A DNA stretch of 64,000 nt from CAWCDJ01 sp963796485 (lineage in GTDB: Bacteria; Acidobacteriota; Terriglobia; Bryobacterales; Bryobacteraceae), in the NCBI GenBank assembly GCA_963796485.1, contig CAWCLV010000004.1, forward strand, positions 744,001 through 808,000, in the 5' to 3' direction. The position numbers were made by a program, and so were the translations under genes. How positions within the stretch are numbered: position 1 is the stretch's first letter; each line of letters starts with the position of its first letter. The notes under the pieces are model-generated. The model searched no databases, was not told the origin of the DNA, and saw only the letters and a program-made list of their open reading frames with translations. Below, in pieces: positions 52,181 through 60,941 of the stretch.

Positions 52181-52759
52181 TCAGATCATCACCAGGCCTT
52201 TGCGAATTCCGATGGTGACGGCTTCAGTGCGGGTGGAAGCCCCCAGCTTTCCCAGCAACGAGGCTACGTGGAACTTCACGGTGTGCTCGGAAATCCCGAG
52301 TTTCCAGGCGATTGCCTTATTGGCCGCGCCATCGGCCAACATGCGCAAGACCTCCAGTTCCCGCGCGGTCAGCGAAGGCGATCCGGAGGAGACGGGCGCC
52401 GGATGGCTCGAGCCCAGAAGCCCGTCCAATTCGCGGGGATCGATCGCAGCCAGACCGGCCGCGGCAGCCTCCAACGCCGCCAGGATCTCGGCCGCCGAAG
52501 CGTTCTGCGGCAGGATCGCGCGGACGCCGGCGCGCACGGCTTCCGCGGTCCACGGTTCGCCCGTCAGGAGCACCACCGCGGCTTCCGAAACGGGCAGGTC
52601 GTCCAGGGGAACGGCCGCCAGGACCACATCCGGCCGCAGCGTTTCCAATTGCGAGTAGTCGGGGAACGAGCCCAAAACCCGCACGCCCGGGCTGGAGGCC
52701 GCCAATGCCTCCAGCCCGGCGCGCACGACCGCGGACTCGGCCGCGATCAGCAGGCGCAT
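52181..52759 (-). CDS. LuxR-type response regulator with degenerate receiver
   Basis: This is a 192-residue protein starting at ATG 52759, overlapping the preceding stop by one base (TAATG). The N-terminal receiver-like domain has no acidic cluster at its start (LLIAAESAVV) and reads RPDVVLAAVPL where an LLD motif should hold the phospho-acceptor. Thus the expected Asp is lacking. The C-terminal LuxR helix-turn-helix is intact: LTARELEVLRMLADGAANKA, GISEHTVKFHVASLLGKLGA. It presumably binds DNA without phosphorylation, or responds to a protein partner. It is the third gene of an operon behind two HtrA-like proteases. Regulation by proteolysis or by ligand is a possibility. Confidence 0.86.
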   Translation of the reverse strand: MRLLIAAESAVVRAGLEALAASSPGVRVLGSFPDYSQLETLRPDVVLAAVPLDDLPVSEAAVVLLTGEPWTAEAVRAGVRAILPQNASAAEILAALEAAAAGLAAIDPRELDGLLGSSHPAPVSSGSPSLTARELEVLRMLADGAANKAIAWKLGISEHTVKFHVASLLGKLGASTRTEAVTIGIRKGLVMI

Positions 52760-53556
52760 TATGCCGCCTCCGCGCGAGCCGCCAGCCGGACGTGCGTCTC
52801 CCGCACGCGGGTATAGTCTCCGCCCCTGAAGAACCGTACGCGGATTGCCTCCCTCCCGGATTCGAGAGCATCGCTGAGATCGTCGAACGACCCCAGGATG
52901 ACGTCCCCCGGCCCGAGGGAGGCTCCGGCCGCAGCGCCGCCCGGCTGGACCTCGAGGAGCATCAAGCCATAGGGCACGGGACGCAGCACCACCCCGAGCG
53001 ACGGCCGGGGACCCTGCGCGAGAAGTTGCACCGCCGAATTCGACGGAATCGCGACCCCCAACCCGTTCACGATGGCCGTGTTGATCCCGACCACCCTCCC
53101 CTCGGCGTCGGCCAGCGGACCTCCCGAGTTCCCCGGCGCGAGCCGGACGCCGGCACGGATCCAACTCTGCCGGCCCATGCCCGGTAGCGGTCCGAAGGAA
53201 TGCACGACTCCGGTCGATAGCGCTCCGGCGAAGCCCAACGGGCTGCCGATCGCGATCACGAGTTCGCCGGGACGCAGGGCGTCCGAATCGCCGTGGCGGG
53301 CTGGCTCCAGGTCTCCGGGCGGAACCCGGAGCACGGCCAAATCGCGGCGCGGATCGCGCGACGTGACGAGTGCTTCCAGTTTGCGCCCGTCCCACAGCTC
53401 TACACCGGCCCGATCGGAGCGGGCGACGTGGGCATTGGTCAGGACGATACCCTTGGCATCCCAGATTATGCCCGAGCCGCCGCCGCGATGCCCCTTCGGA
53501 AACACCTGGACGGTGGAGCGGCGGAGGCGCTCGGAAACTTCGCCAAATCCTCGCAT
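52759..53556 (-). CDS. S1C (HtrA/DegP-like) serine protease, no signal peptide
   Basis: This is a 265-residue protein with ATG 53556, one base after the upstream stop. It carries the trypsin-like core with the triad: His in GIVLTNAHVARSD, Asp in SRDPRRDLAVLRV, and Ser in LAPGNSGGPL. SGIIWDAKG precedes the first. A truncated PDZ-like segment follows (GLMLLEVQPGGAAAGASLGPGD). There is no signal peptide or membrane anchor, unusual for HtrA proteins, so it may act in the cytoplasm. It overlaps the LuxR-type gene and follows the second protease gene, suggesting a stress-sensing unit. Confidence 0.87.
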   Translation of the reverse strand: MRGFGEVSERLRRSTVQVFPKGHRGGGSGIIWDAKGIVLTNAHVARSDRAGVELWDGRKLEALVTSRDPRRDLAVLRVPPGDLEPARHGDSDALRPGELVIAIGSPLGFAGALSTGVVHSFGPLPGMGRQSWIRAGVRLAPGNSGGPLADAEGRVVGINTAIVNGLGVAIPSNSAVQLLAQGPRPSLGVVLRPVPYGLMLLEVQPGGAAAGASLGPGDVILGSFDDLSDALESGREAIRVRFFRGGDYTRVRETHVRLAARAEAA

Positions 53557-53557
53557 G

Positions 53558-54436
53558 TCATCCTCTCCGCGGCCGTTCCCCCACGTTGATGGCGATTTTG
53601 CGGGACTCGCCGCCACGCAGGAACAGAGCCTCGACCGCCTGTCCCGGCGCCCGTCCGTCCAGAGCCGACTGGATATCGCCCGTGTCGTTCACCGCGGAGC
53701 CCCCGAGTTCCACCAGGATGTCCCCGATCAGCACGCCGGCCTGAGCCGCCGGACCGCCGGGTTCGAGCGAGAGCACAATCAGGCCTTTCTGATGATCGGG
53801 CAACTCGACGGGTTGCAGCCCCACCCCGAGGTACCCGCGAGCTACCCGGCCGCGAGCCAGAATTTCATCGAGGACACGGTCGATGGTGGATGCGGGAATC
53901 GCCAGGCCGGCGATCCGCGAGAGGGCGGAAGTGGCGATCCCGATCGCCTCGCCATTGGTATTGACTACCGGACCGCCGGAAGATCCGGGATAGAGGGTCA
54001 GGTCAAGCCGGATGTAGCGGTCGAGACGTCCGCCGCGCCAGGTGCGCCACTCGCCGCTGACGGCGCTGACGATCCCCATGGTCGCATTGACGCCCGAGTT
54101 TTCGGAACGGCCGAGCGCAAGCGCCAGGTGGCCGGGCGCCGGGTCGGCCGGCGCGTGCGGAATGGCGGGCGCGGCGGATTCCACTTTGAGCACGGCCAGA
54201 TCGGTGCCGGCATCGCTGCCGGCGAGCACCGCGCCCGCGGCGGACCCGTCGGGCAAGGTCACGGTGATCTCCTCTTCCCGCCGGATGGTGTGCTCGGCTG
54301 TGACGATGACGCCGGGGCGCCAGAAAACACCGCTCGATGCGAAGCGCGGCCGTGCGTGGACCGCCACCACCGATGGCCCGGCGCGTTGGACAATTGCCGC
54401 GAGTTCGGTCGAAAGCGCGGCCAGTTCGTTTGCCAT
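53558..54436 (-). CDS. S1C serine protease with PDZ domain
   Basis: This is a 292-residue protein with ATG 54436 after AGGAGG. Triad: His in PGVIVTAEHTIRRE, Asp in GTDLAVLKV, Ser in LYPGSSGGPV. A complete PDZ domain follows (YLGVGLQPVELPD, IVLSLEPGGPAAQAGVLIGD). It also has no signal peptide. It is the first gene of the three-gene unit and begins 176 bases from the minisatellite array. Its role is presumably peptide cleavage under stress or processing of the LuxR-type protein, which is an inference from position. Confidence 0.87.
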   Translation of the reverse strand: MANELAALSTELAAIVQRAGPSVVAVHARPRFASSGVFWRPGVIVTAEHTIRREEEITVTLPDGSAAGAVLAGSDAGTDLAVLKVESAAPAIPHAPADPAPGHLALALGRSENSGVNATMGIVSAVSGEWRTWRGGRLDRYIRLDLTLYPGSSGGPVVNTNGEAIGIATSALSRIAGLAIPASTIDRVLDEILARGRVARGYLGVGLQPVELPDHQKGLIVLSLEPGGPAAQAGVLIGDILVELGGSAVNDTGDIQSALDGRAPGQAVEALFLRGGESRKIAINVGERPRRG

Positions 54437-54572
54437 GAAAGCCTCCTGCTGATCCCAGGATGCCGCGGGCGAGATGAGCCGCACATCGGCCGTTCGGGCA
54501 GGCACGGGACCGCTCGAACGGCTAGCTCAGGAGCCCGTGGTAGAAGTCCGAAAACACCGCTCCTGGTGGCGC

Positions 54573-54587
54573 AGGCCTCCTGGCCTG
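54573..54587. repeat. palindrome-like element flanking the array (left)
   Basis: AGGCCTCCTGGCCTG at 54573-54587 is the reverse complement, with one mismatch, of CAGGCCGGGAGGCCT at 55567-55581 on the right end of the minisatellite. It lies in GCAGGCCTCCTGGCCTGCG, a near-perfect palindrome of the extragenic-repeat kind. The array may have grown from one such element. Confidence 0.6.
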
Positions 54588-54612
54588 CGCGGTTCTAAAA
54601 AACTAAACTCAA

Positions 54613-55572
54613 AGGCGACAGGCCGGGCGACAGGCCGGGAGGCAGACCGGGAGGCAGACCGGGCGACAGGCCGGGCGACAGGCCGGGCGACAGGCCGGGC
54701 GACAGACCGGGAGGCAGGCCGGGAGGCAGACCGGGCGGCAGACCGGGAGGCAGACCGGGAGGCAGGCCGGGCGACAGGCCGGGAGGCAGACCGGGAGGCA
54801 GACCGGGCGGCAGACCGGGCGGCAGACCGGGAGGCAGACCGGGAGGCAGGCCGGGCGACAGGCCGGGAGGCAGACCGGGAGGCAGACCGGGCGGCAGACC
54901 GGGAGGCAGACCGGGAGGCAGGCCGGGCGACAGGCCGGGAGGCAGACCGGGAGGCAGACCGGGAGGCAGGCCGGGCGACAGGCCGGGAGGCAGGCCGGGA
55001 GGCAGACCGGGCGACAGGCCGGGAGGCAGACCGGGAGGCAGGCCGGGAGGCAGACCGGGAGGCAGACCGGGCGACAGGCCGGGAGGCAGGCCGGGAGGCA
55101 GACCGGGCGACAGGCCGGGAGGCAGGCCGGGAGGCAGGCCGGGAGGCAGACCGGGAGGCAGGCCGGGAGGCAGGCCGGGAGGCAGACCGGGCGACAGGCC
55201 GGGAGGCAGACCGGGAGGCAGGCCGGGAGGCAGACCGGGAGGCAGACCGGGAGGCAGACCGGGAGGCAGACCGGGCGGCAGACCGGGAGGCAGACCGGGC
55301 GACAGGCCGGGAGGCAGGCCGGGAGGCAGACCGGGCGACAGGCCGGGAGGCAGGCCGGGAGGCAGGCCGGGAGGCAGACCGGGAGGCAGGCCGGGCGACA
55401 GGCCGGGAGGCAGGCCGGGAGGCAGACCGGGAGGCAGACCGGGAGGCAGACCGGGAGGCAGGCCGGGAGGCAGACCGGGAGGCAGGCCGGGCGACAGGCC
55501 GGGAGGCAGACCGGGAGGCAGACCGGGAGGCAGACCGGGCGACAGGCCGGGAGGCAGACCGGGCGACAGGCC
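54613..55572. repeat. 12-bp minisatellite, 80 units in perfect register
   Basis: Every 12 bases from 54613 to 55572 fit GGG(C/A)G(A/G)CAG(G/A)CC; the very first base is A. The register never shifts over 80 units. Only three positions vary, giving five unit types. Larger blocks such as six-unit runs recur early in the array. All six reading frames are free of stops inside it, so the long open frames across it have no coding value. It lies between the porin-like gene and the 176-base leader of the first protease gene. No CRISPR or known VNTR family is implied. Confidence 0.97.
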
Positions 55573-55587
55573 GGGAGGCCTACCCTA

Positions 55588-56794
55588 CTAAAAGCTGTAG
55601 CGGAGGCGCAGCAGGGCGAACGAGTTCCGTTGATACTGGCCGAGGAAGTCGCCGTCGAAACCGCGAATCACGGCGAATCCGGCGGTCGCGCGCCAGTGCT
55701 GCCCGAAGGCTTGAGTGTACTCGGGTTTGAAGTACATGCCCCGCCCGTTCTGCCGGATGACGGTTTCGAAATCGAGCGAGCGATTGGTGTCGATGGTGTA
55801 TCCGGCGTGCGCCACTACCGAACGCGTCAGGCCGCGCGCGGGCGAAAACGCCGAAGCCGTGCCGTGTTCCGTGATGAACTGCCCGGCGTATCCGGCGACG
55901 AACGTCCATTCGCCGACCTGGCGTTCCAACTGCAACACCCAAAGTCCGTAGTGATCGGCTTCGGGCGTGGACGAAGTAAAGTACGCCGCTTCCGCCTTGA
56001 CGGTGACGAGCGCGAGCGGCGCCGCGATGTCTCCACCGTACATCCGCATCTGCGGATAGGACCGGGTGAGATCGGCCCGCAGCGGCGCCGCCTCGAGTTG
56101 GCCGCGATAGAGCGGGAGGTTGTCGTACCCGTTGTAAAACGAGAACGAATACTCGGCCTTCGAGCCGACGTGGTTCCAACGGGCGCCGGCTTGCGGTCCG
56201 CCCGGGAATGCGGCCGGCTGTTCGGCGATCGGAATCCCCTGCGGCAGGACGGCCCATCGCTGATCGAGAAGAGGGACCCGGCTCGGCGTGAAGCGCGGCT
56301 CAAACACCACGTCGATGGTATCGGACTGGGTGCCGTACGTCACGCGCGCCGCCGTGATGCCGAGGAAATCGTTATCCACCACATTGAGGAAATCGCGCGG
56401 CGCGAAGCGGTCGGTCGGGTTCAGCACGTCGGTTTTGCCCCAACGCACGAACTGCTTCCCGATCTCGACCGTCAGCCTGTCCCGCGAGTAAATGGCGCTG
56501 AAGCGGCGAAGCGCGAGCAGGGGCCGGCGCGCGCCCCGGTCCCACCACGAAAAGCCGCCGTCGCGATCGGTCTGGAGGTGGGTATCGATCCCGGCATCGA
56601 GCCCCGCGGCGAAGCGCAGGTTCGGGGTCGCTTTGAAAAACGCCTCGTAGCGGAACAGGGCTTCCCCGATGGCGCGGCCCGAATCGTTCCGGGCGGCTTG
56701 AGGGTAGAAGTAGCCGGATGTTTCCCAGATAGCCGCGCCCCGTGAAGTTCTGCGCCGCGGCGGTTACCGCCAGCAAGAGGAGCGCGAACCTCAT
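55588..56794 (-). pseudogene. outer-membrane beta-barrel (porin-like) gene, one frameshift
   Basis: From ATG 56794 the frame gives a signal peptide (MRFALLLLAVTAAAQNFTG), then leaves the homologous frame. From about 56727 the correct frame reads WETSGYFYPQAARNDSGRA and continues without stop to 55588. It passes VRWGKTDVLNPTDRFAPRD, ADHYGLWVLQLERQVGEWT, GMYFKPEYTQAFG and a final aromatic LLRLRYSF typical of a barrel end. One base is missing near 56725-56760. The whole would be about 400 residues, an outer-membrane barrel of the kind found beside LolA-like and ABC exporter genes. It may be a true decay event or a base-calling/assembly error. It overlaps the LolA-like gene (ATGA). Confidence 0.75.
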
Positions 56795-57574
56795 TGCTCG
56801 CGCCGCAGGGCCTGGACCGTAAAGTCGTCATCCTTCATCGGCGTGTCGTACTGCAGCTTTTCGATGCGGAGCACGGTGCGGCTGTTGCGCCGGAGGTCGG
56901 TCATGTCGAGCAGGCGCGCGGTCCAGATGTTCTGGACGTTCTGCAGATCCGATTCCCGGAGTCGCCGTACGAGTTGTTCCTTGACGAAATTTTCGTACTG
57001 GACGGGGACGTAATTATCTTTACGGATCCACATGCGGGTGAGGGTGTACTGCGAGGACTTCCCTTCGCGCGGCCGCGCCTCGATCCGCCAGCAGGCGCCG
57101 CCGTCGATCGGCTCTTCACCGGTTAGTTTGTAGTCGTACTGGTTTACGTCGCGCTCTTCCAGGTCCTCGAAGCTGAAATCCGTTCCGAAGAAGCGGGTGG
57201 AGCGGTCCTGCAAGGCGATGCGGCGATCGCGTCCGATGGCAGGCGTCCACATCCACTGGTCGGAAGAGCGGTCCGGGTGATTGACCACGAGGAGCGCGAC
57301 GCCTTTGACCTCGGCGGGCGAGGTGAAGCGGATAATCGACTTGCTGTCACCGTAGGAGCCGATGCGGTCGTAGGTCCAGGACTTCTTCGAGCCGCTTGTT
57401 GTTGGCGGCGATCACTTCGAGCACGCCCTCGTACCGCTCGGAATTGGCGCGGCCGCGGCGCTGCGATTCCTGGACGATCTGCCGGGCATCCTGGGCGGCG
57501 AGAGGCAGTATGCAAAAAAGCAGGGGAAAGATTACGGCCGAGACGACGAGACTCCGATTTGTGGTCTTACTCAT
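56791..57574 (-). pseudogene. LolA-like outer-membrane lipoprotein-sorting protein gene, one frameshift
   Basis: ATG 57574 opens MSKTTNRSLVVSAVIF, a signal peptide ending AAQ, then IVQESQRRGRANSERYEGVL. The frame is lost near 57378-57414, where the next frame continues SKKSWTYDRIGSYGDSKSII and runs through DQWMWTPAIGRDRRIALQDR, FFGTDFSFEDLEERD and ARLLDMTDLRRN to the stop at 56791. The joined product (about 260 residues) is a typical outer-membrane lipoprotein-sorting-type carrier that accepts a lipid from the adjacent ABC permease. An eight-base overlap with the permease gene and a four-base overlap with the barrel gene mark one operon. Sequencing error is possible. Confidence 0.78.
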
Positions 57575-60119
57575 ATTCCAAAGCCTCAACTAATGACGTT
57601 CGCACGGCGGTTTCGGCGGGGAGCACGGCGCTGGCGAATGCGGCGGCAAGGATCACGGGCACCAGGATCGCCATGATCGAGAAAGGAAACTGGTAGGACA
57701 TTGCCATCCCGGTCAGGTCCACCTGAATCGCCTGGATTTCGTAGTAAAGGTTCAGGGCTCCGGTCGCGGCGCCCAGAACCAGGCCGATCATCCCCATGGC
57801 GAGCGCTTCCATCCACACGGTACCGCGAATCTGGGCGCGCAGGCCGCCGACGGCACGCAGTACGCCGAGTTCGCGCCGCCGGTCCGAAATCGAGACGGTC
57901 AGTGTGTTGACGATGCCCAGGACGGCCACGGCCACGGCGACCAGCACCTGCAAATAGGTCAGCCCGAACCACTGGTTCGTGACCCGCTCCACGTAGTTGC
58001 GAACGTCGCGATTCAGCAGAACGAACATGCGCCGCCGGTCACCAAAGTGATCGACGATTTCGCGCCGGGCGTCCTCGGGCTTAACGCCGCGTTTGAGGTA
58101 CACGCGAAAAACGTCCACCGAGTCGTCCCGAAACCACCGGATGAACACGCGGCGGTCCAGAAACACGGTGCCGAGCTGGTTGGACATGTCCCGGATGACT
58201 CCCACCACCGGGAGCTTCAGTGTGCCGGAGGGAGTCGGGAGTTCGAGCCATTGGCCGAGGTGCAGCCGCGCGAGATTCGCGAGGTTCTCGGCGATGATCG
58301 CGCCCTGGCCGGAGGCCGAGAGACGGTTCATGGTGTCCCGATCGCCCTCGACGATGTGGCGATGGATGCGCGAGGCCACTTTATCCATCTCGATTCCGAT
58401 GACCATCACGGGAAGATTGCGGTACTCGACCCGCACGGTTCGGACGCACTGCACCTGATCGATTCCCGGAACCTTCTCCAATTCCGGGAGCATGGCGGCG
58501 GGAAAGTGGAAGTCGCGCGCGGCAAGAGATCCGGAGGTGGAGACAAACAGGTCGGGGTTCAACGTGTTGGTGATCCACTCTTCGATGGTTTCGATGCTGG
58601 CGCGGGCGACGCCGCCCTGCCCGATGACAAGGGCGAGGGAGAGCATGAGTGCGGCGACGGTGGCGGAAGTCCGGCGCGGCGCCTGGATCAGGCTATCCGC
58701 GGCGAGCGATCCTTCAACCGGGCGGATCCACTTCATGGGCCGGCGCAGCAGGCGCGCGAGCTCCAGCGAAAGATACGGAGTCAGTAGAAGCGCTGCGAAA
58801 ACCATCAGGAGATAGCCCAGATAGAACGCAGGCCGGTACGCGGCCACTACGAGGCAGACCAGCGAGCCCGCGGCGGCGACGAGGGCGAGGCGGCGGCGGA
58901 CCCGGCTTTCTCCGGTTCCCAACACCTGGTACTTGCCCTTCTGCAACGCCTGCACGGGCTCCACGCGCGCCGCATTGCGGGCCGGGATGAAGGCCGCCAC
59001 CATGCTCATCAGGACGCCCAGGCAGAGGGCGAGGAGGAGAAAACCCGGGTTGAGGATGACCTCGCCGATGTTGGTGGTCACTCCGAAAATGTCCGCCAGC
59101 ATGGTGCCCGTGAGTCCGGTCAGGCTGCGCGCAAAGGCCAGCCCGAGCCCCACGCCCGCGGCCGAACCGATCAGCCCGGCGGCGGCGCTCTCCCACAGGA
59201 AGAGGGTCCGGATCTGCCTGCGCGTGGCGCCGAGGGCACGCAGAATACCGATTTCGCTCCGGCGCTGGGTAACTGCGATCGAGAACGAGTTATAGATGAT
59301 GAACATCCCGATGAACAGAGCAAAGGCGCTCGAGATGCTCATCGCCAGGGTATAAACCCCCAGCAGGGATGCGAACTGGCGGCCGCGCCCGGAGGGCGGC
59401 TCGACCGTGAAGGTTGGACCGAGAGCCTTGCTCAACGCTGCCTGGCCCTGTTCCAGCGGCACGCCTTCTTTTAAGCCGACGTCGATGCGGTCGAAGAGGC
59501 GGCCCCGCCCGAAAACCTTCTGGGCCGCGTAGATGTCCATGATGCCGAGATTGCCGCCGAAGGCTTGCGCCATCCCGCCGGTTTTCAAAATGCCGCGGAC
59601 GCTGAACTGCTTCGGGCCGTCCATGGTCTCGAACGTAATTTTGCTGCCGGCGTGCAGCCCGTTGCGGCCGGCAAACTCGCGGGTGAGGATGAGGGAGTCG
59701 GGCTGCGCCAGGAAGACCAGCGGGTCATCGACCACGTCCTGCTCGCCGCTATCGAAATCATAGTCCCGCAGGCTGCGATCCCCGGTCATATCGACGGCCA
59801 GGATGAGGAGCCTGCCCTGGCCGGGAAGGCCGGTATCGACCGAAGCCTCGATGACCGGCGCCGCGGCACGGACTTCCGGCACGGCCTCGACGCGCTCGAG
59901 CACGTCTTCGCCGAACCCGGAATCGCCGGCACTCACCTGCAACTGGGTCTTGCCGGCAATGCGGTCCACCGTCTGATTGAAAGCGCCGAGGACCGACTGG
60001 TCGGCGGTCCGCATGCCGACCAGGAGAGCCACCCCGAGGACGATTCCGGCGGTCGTCAGGACCGAACGCAGCAGGTGCTTTCGAACATAGGGCCACGTGA
60101 TCAGGCGCAGGAGCCTCAT
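57567..60119 (-). CDS. ABC exporter permease, FtsX/MacB type with two FtsX domains
   Basis: This is an 850-residue inner-membrane protein. ATG 60119 overlaps the ATPase stop (ATGA); the frame continues upstream without coding character. The first transmembrane helix (HLLRSVLTTAGIVLGVALLV) is followed by a large periplasmic MacB_PCD-like domain. Three helices and FSIAVTQRRSEIGILRALGA (coupling loop) close the first FtsX unit. The second half repeats the pattern: SLAADSLIQAPRRTSATVAA, periplasmic domain, and VSISDRRRELGVLRAVGGL. This duplicated form is common in lipoprotein/lipid exporters and membrane-remodelling ABC systems. The LolA-like and barrel genes downstream suggest export to the outer membrane. 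No toxin or bacteriocin is near. Confidence 0.9.
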   Translation of the reverse strand: MRLLRLITWPYVRKHLLRSVLTTAGIVLGVALLVGMRTADQSVLGAFNQTVDRIAGKTQLQVSAGDSGFGEDVLERVEAVPEVRAAAPVIEASVDTGLPGQGRLLILAVDMTGDRSLRDYDFDSGEQDVVDDPLVFLAQPDSLILTREFAGRNGLHAGSKITFETMDGPKQFSVRGILKTGGMAQAFGGNLGIMDIYAAQKVFGRGRLFDRIDVGLKEGVPLEQGQAALSKALGPTFTVEPPSGRGRQFASLLGVYTLAMSISSAFALFIGMFIIYNSFSIAVTQRRSEIGILRALGATRRQIRTLFLWESAAAGLIGSAAGVGLGLAFARSLTGLTGTMLADIFGVTTNIGEVILNPGFLLLALCLGVLMSMVAAFIPARNAARVEPVQALQKGKYQVLGTGESRVRRRLALVAAAGSLVCLVVAAYRPAFYLGYLLMVFAALLLTPYLSLELARLLRRPMKWIRPVEGSLAADSLIQAPRRTSATVAALMLSLALVIGQGGVARASIETIEEWITNTLNPDLFVSTSGSLAARDFHFPAAMLPELEKVPGIDQVQCVRTVRVEYRNLPVMVIGIEMDKVASRIHRHIVEGDRDTMNRLSASGQGAIIAENLANLARLHLGQWLELPTPSGTLKLPVVGVIRDMSNQLGTVFLDRRVFIRWFRDDSVDVFRVYLKRGVKPEDARREIVDHFGDRRRMFVLLNRDVRNYVERVTNQWFGLTYLQVLVAVAVAVLGIVNTLTVSISDRRRELGVLRAVGGLRAQIRGTVWMEALAMGMIGLVLGAATGALNLYYEIQAIQVDLTGMAMSYQFPFSIMAILVPVILAAAFASAVLPAETAVRTSLVEALEYE

Positions 60120-60790
60120 CGGCGGGCATCTCCGGCGATGCGCGCATCCCGCAGAGTGACGGTGCGGGGACAACTGGCGGCGACGGCCGGATCGTGAGTG
60201 ACTATCAGGACGGTGGAGGAGAGCCGTTCGTGCAGATCGTGAATGAGCGCGAGAATCTCGGTCCCGGTCTTGCTGTCCAGGTTGCCGGTCGGTTCGTCGG
60301 CCAGCAGCACAGGGGGGTAAAAGGCCAGGGCCCGCGCGATGGCTACGCGCTGCCGTTCGCCTCCGGAGAGTTCGTCGGGGAGGTGATCGAGCCGGCTTCC
60401 GAGTTGAACCAGTTGCAGCAGTTCGGTGGCCCGTTTCTCGATCTCGCGGCGCGGCATGCCCTTCAGGTGAAGCGGCAGGGAGACATTTTCTACACACGTA
60501 AGACTTGGCAGGAGGTTGAAGAACTGGAAGATGAAGCCGATTTTGTCGCGGCGGAGGATCGTCAGGTCGTCATCGGAAAGCGCGGCGATGGGGCTTCCGT
60601 CAATTCGGATCTCACCGGAGGAAGGGCGGTCGAGGCCGCCGATCAGGTTCAGCAAGGTGGATTTTCCGGAGCCGGATGGACCCACGATGGCAACCATCTC
60701 GCCCCGCCCGATCTCCAGTTTTACGCTATCGAGAGCGAGCACCCGACGCTTACCGTTGTAGTACTTGGACACGTCCCTAATGGAGATCAT
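60116..60790 (-). CDS. ABC transporter ATP-binding protein, LolD/MacB type
   Basis: This is a 224-residue protein starting at ATG 60790 (MISIRDVSKYYNGKRRVLAL). Walker A is GPSGSGKST, the Q-loop is IFQFFNLLPSLT, the signature is LSGGERQRVAIARAL, Walker B is VLLADEPTGNLDS, and the H-loop is LIVTHDPAVA. This sequence pattern is the LolD/FtsE/MacB class that works with FtsX-type permeases. It energises the permease encoded next, with which it overlaps by four bases. It is the first gene of the exporter operon, and no transcription start could be seen upstream. Confidence 0.95.
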   Translation of the reverse strand: MISIRDVSKYYNGKRRVLALDSVKLEIGRGEMVAIVGPSGSGKSTLLNLIGGLDRPSSGEIRIDGSPIAALSDDDLTILRRDKIGFIFQFFNLLPSLTCVENVSLPLHLKGMPRREIEKRATELLQLVQLGSRLDHLPDELSGGERQRVAIARALAFYPPVLLADEPTGNLDSKTGTEILALIHDLHERLSSTVLIVTHDPAVAASCPRTVTLRDARIAGDARR

Positions 60791-60900
60791 TCGAATATCC
60801 GATCATATTACGGTTGCGGTTGTTCTCTGAAAAGCCCAGGGGTTTCCTCAAAAGCACCCCTGACGTAACCAGGGCGTGATGGTCCTATGGGTACCAGTAC

Positions 60901-60929
60901 TTGAGTTTGGGATTCGACTATCCTAATTT
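60901..60929 (+). promoter_or_regulatory. conserved upstream block / possible -35/-10 of PEP-CTERM gene 1
   Basis: TTGAGT (60901-60906), 17 bases, then TAATTT (60924-60929). The block GTACTTGAGTTTG (60897-60909) is repeated exactly at 61769-61781 before the second PEP-CTERM gene. The -10 lies only 12 bases before the start, so a transcript would begin within the ribosome site. The block may be an operator instead. Confidence 0.4.
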
Positions 60930-60941
60930 AAGAGAGGCAGC

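Noticed and set aside
54613..55572. CRISPR array
   Set aside because: Units are only 12 bp, contiguous with no spacers, and no cas genes are near.
54474..55730. 418-residue repeat protein translated across the minisatellite
   Set aside because: All six frames are open in the repeat, and no ribosome site or domain supports translation.
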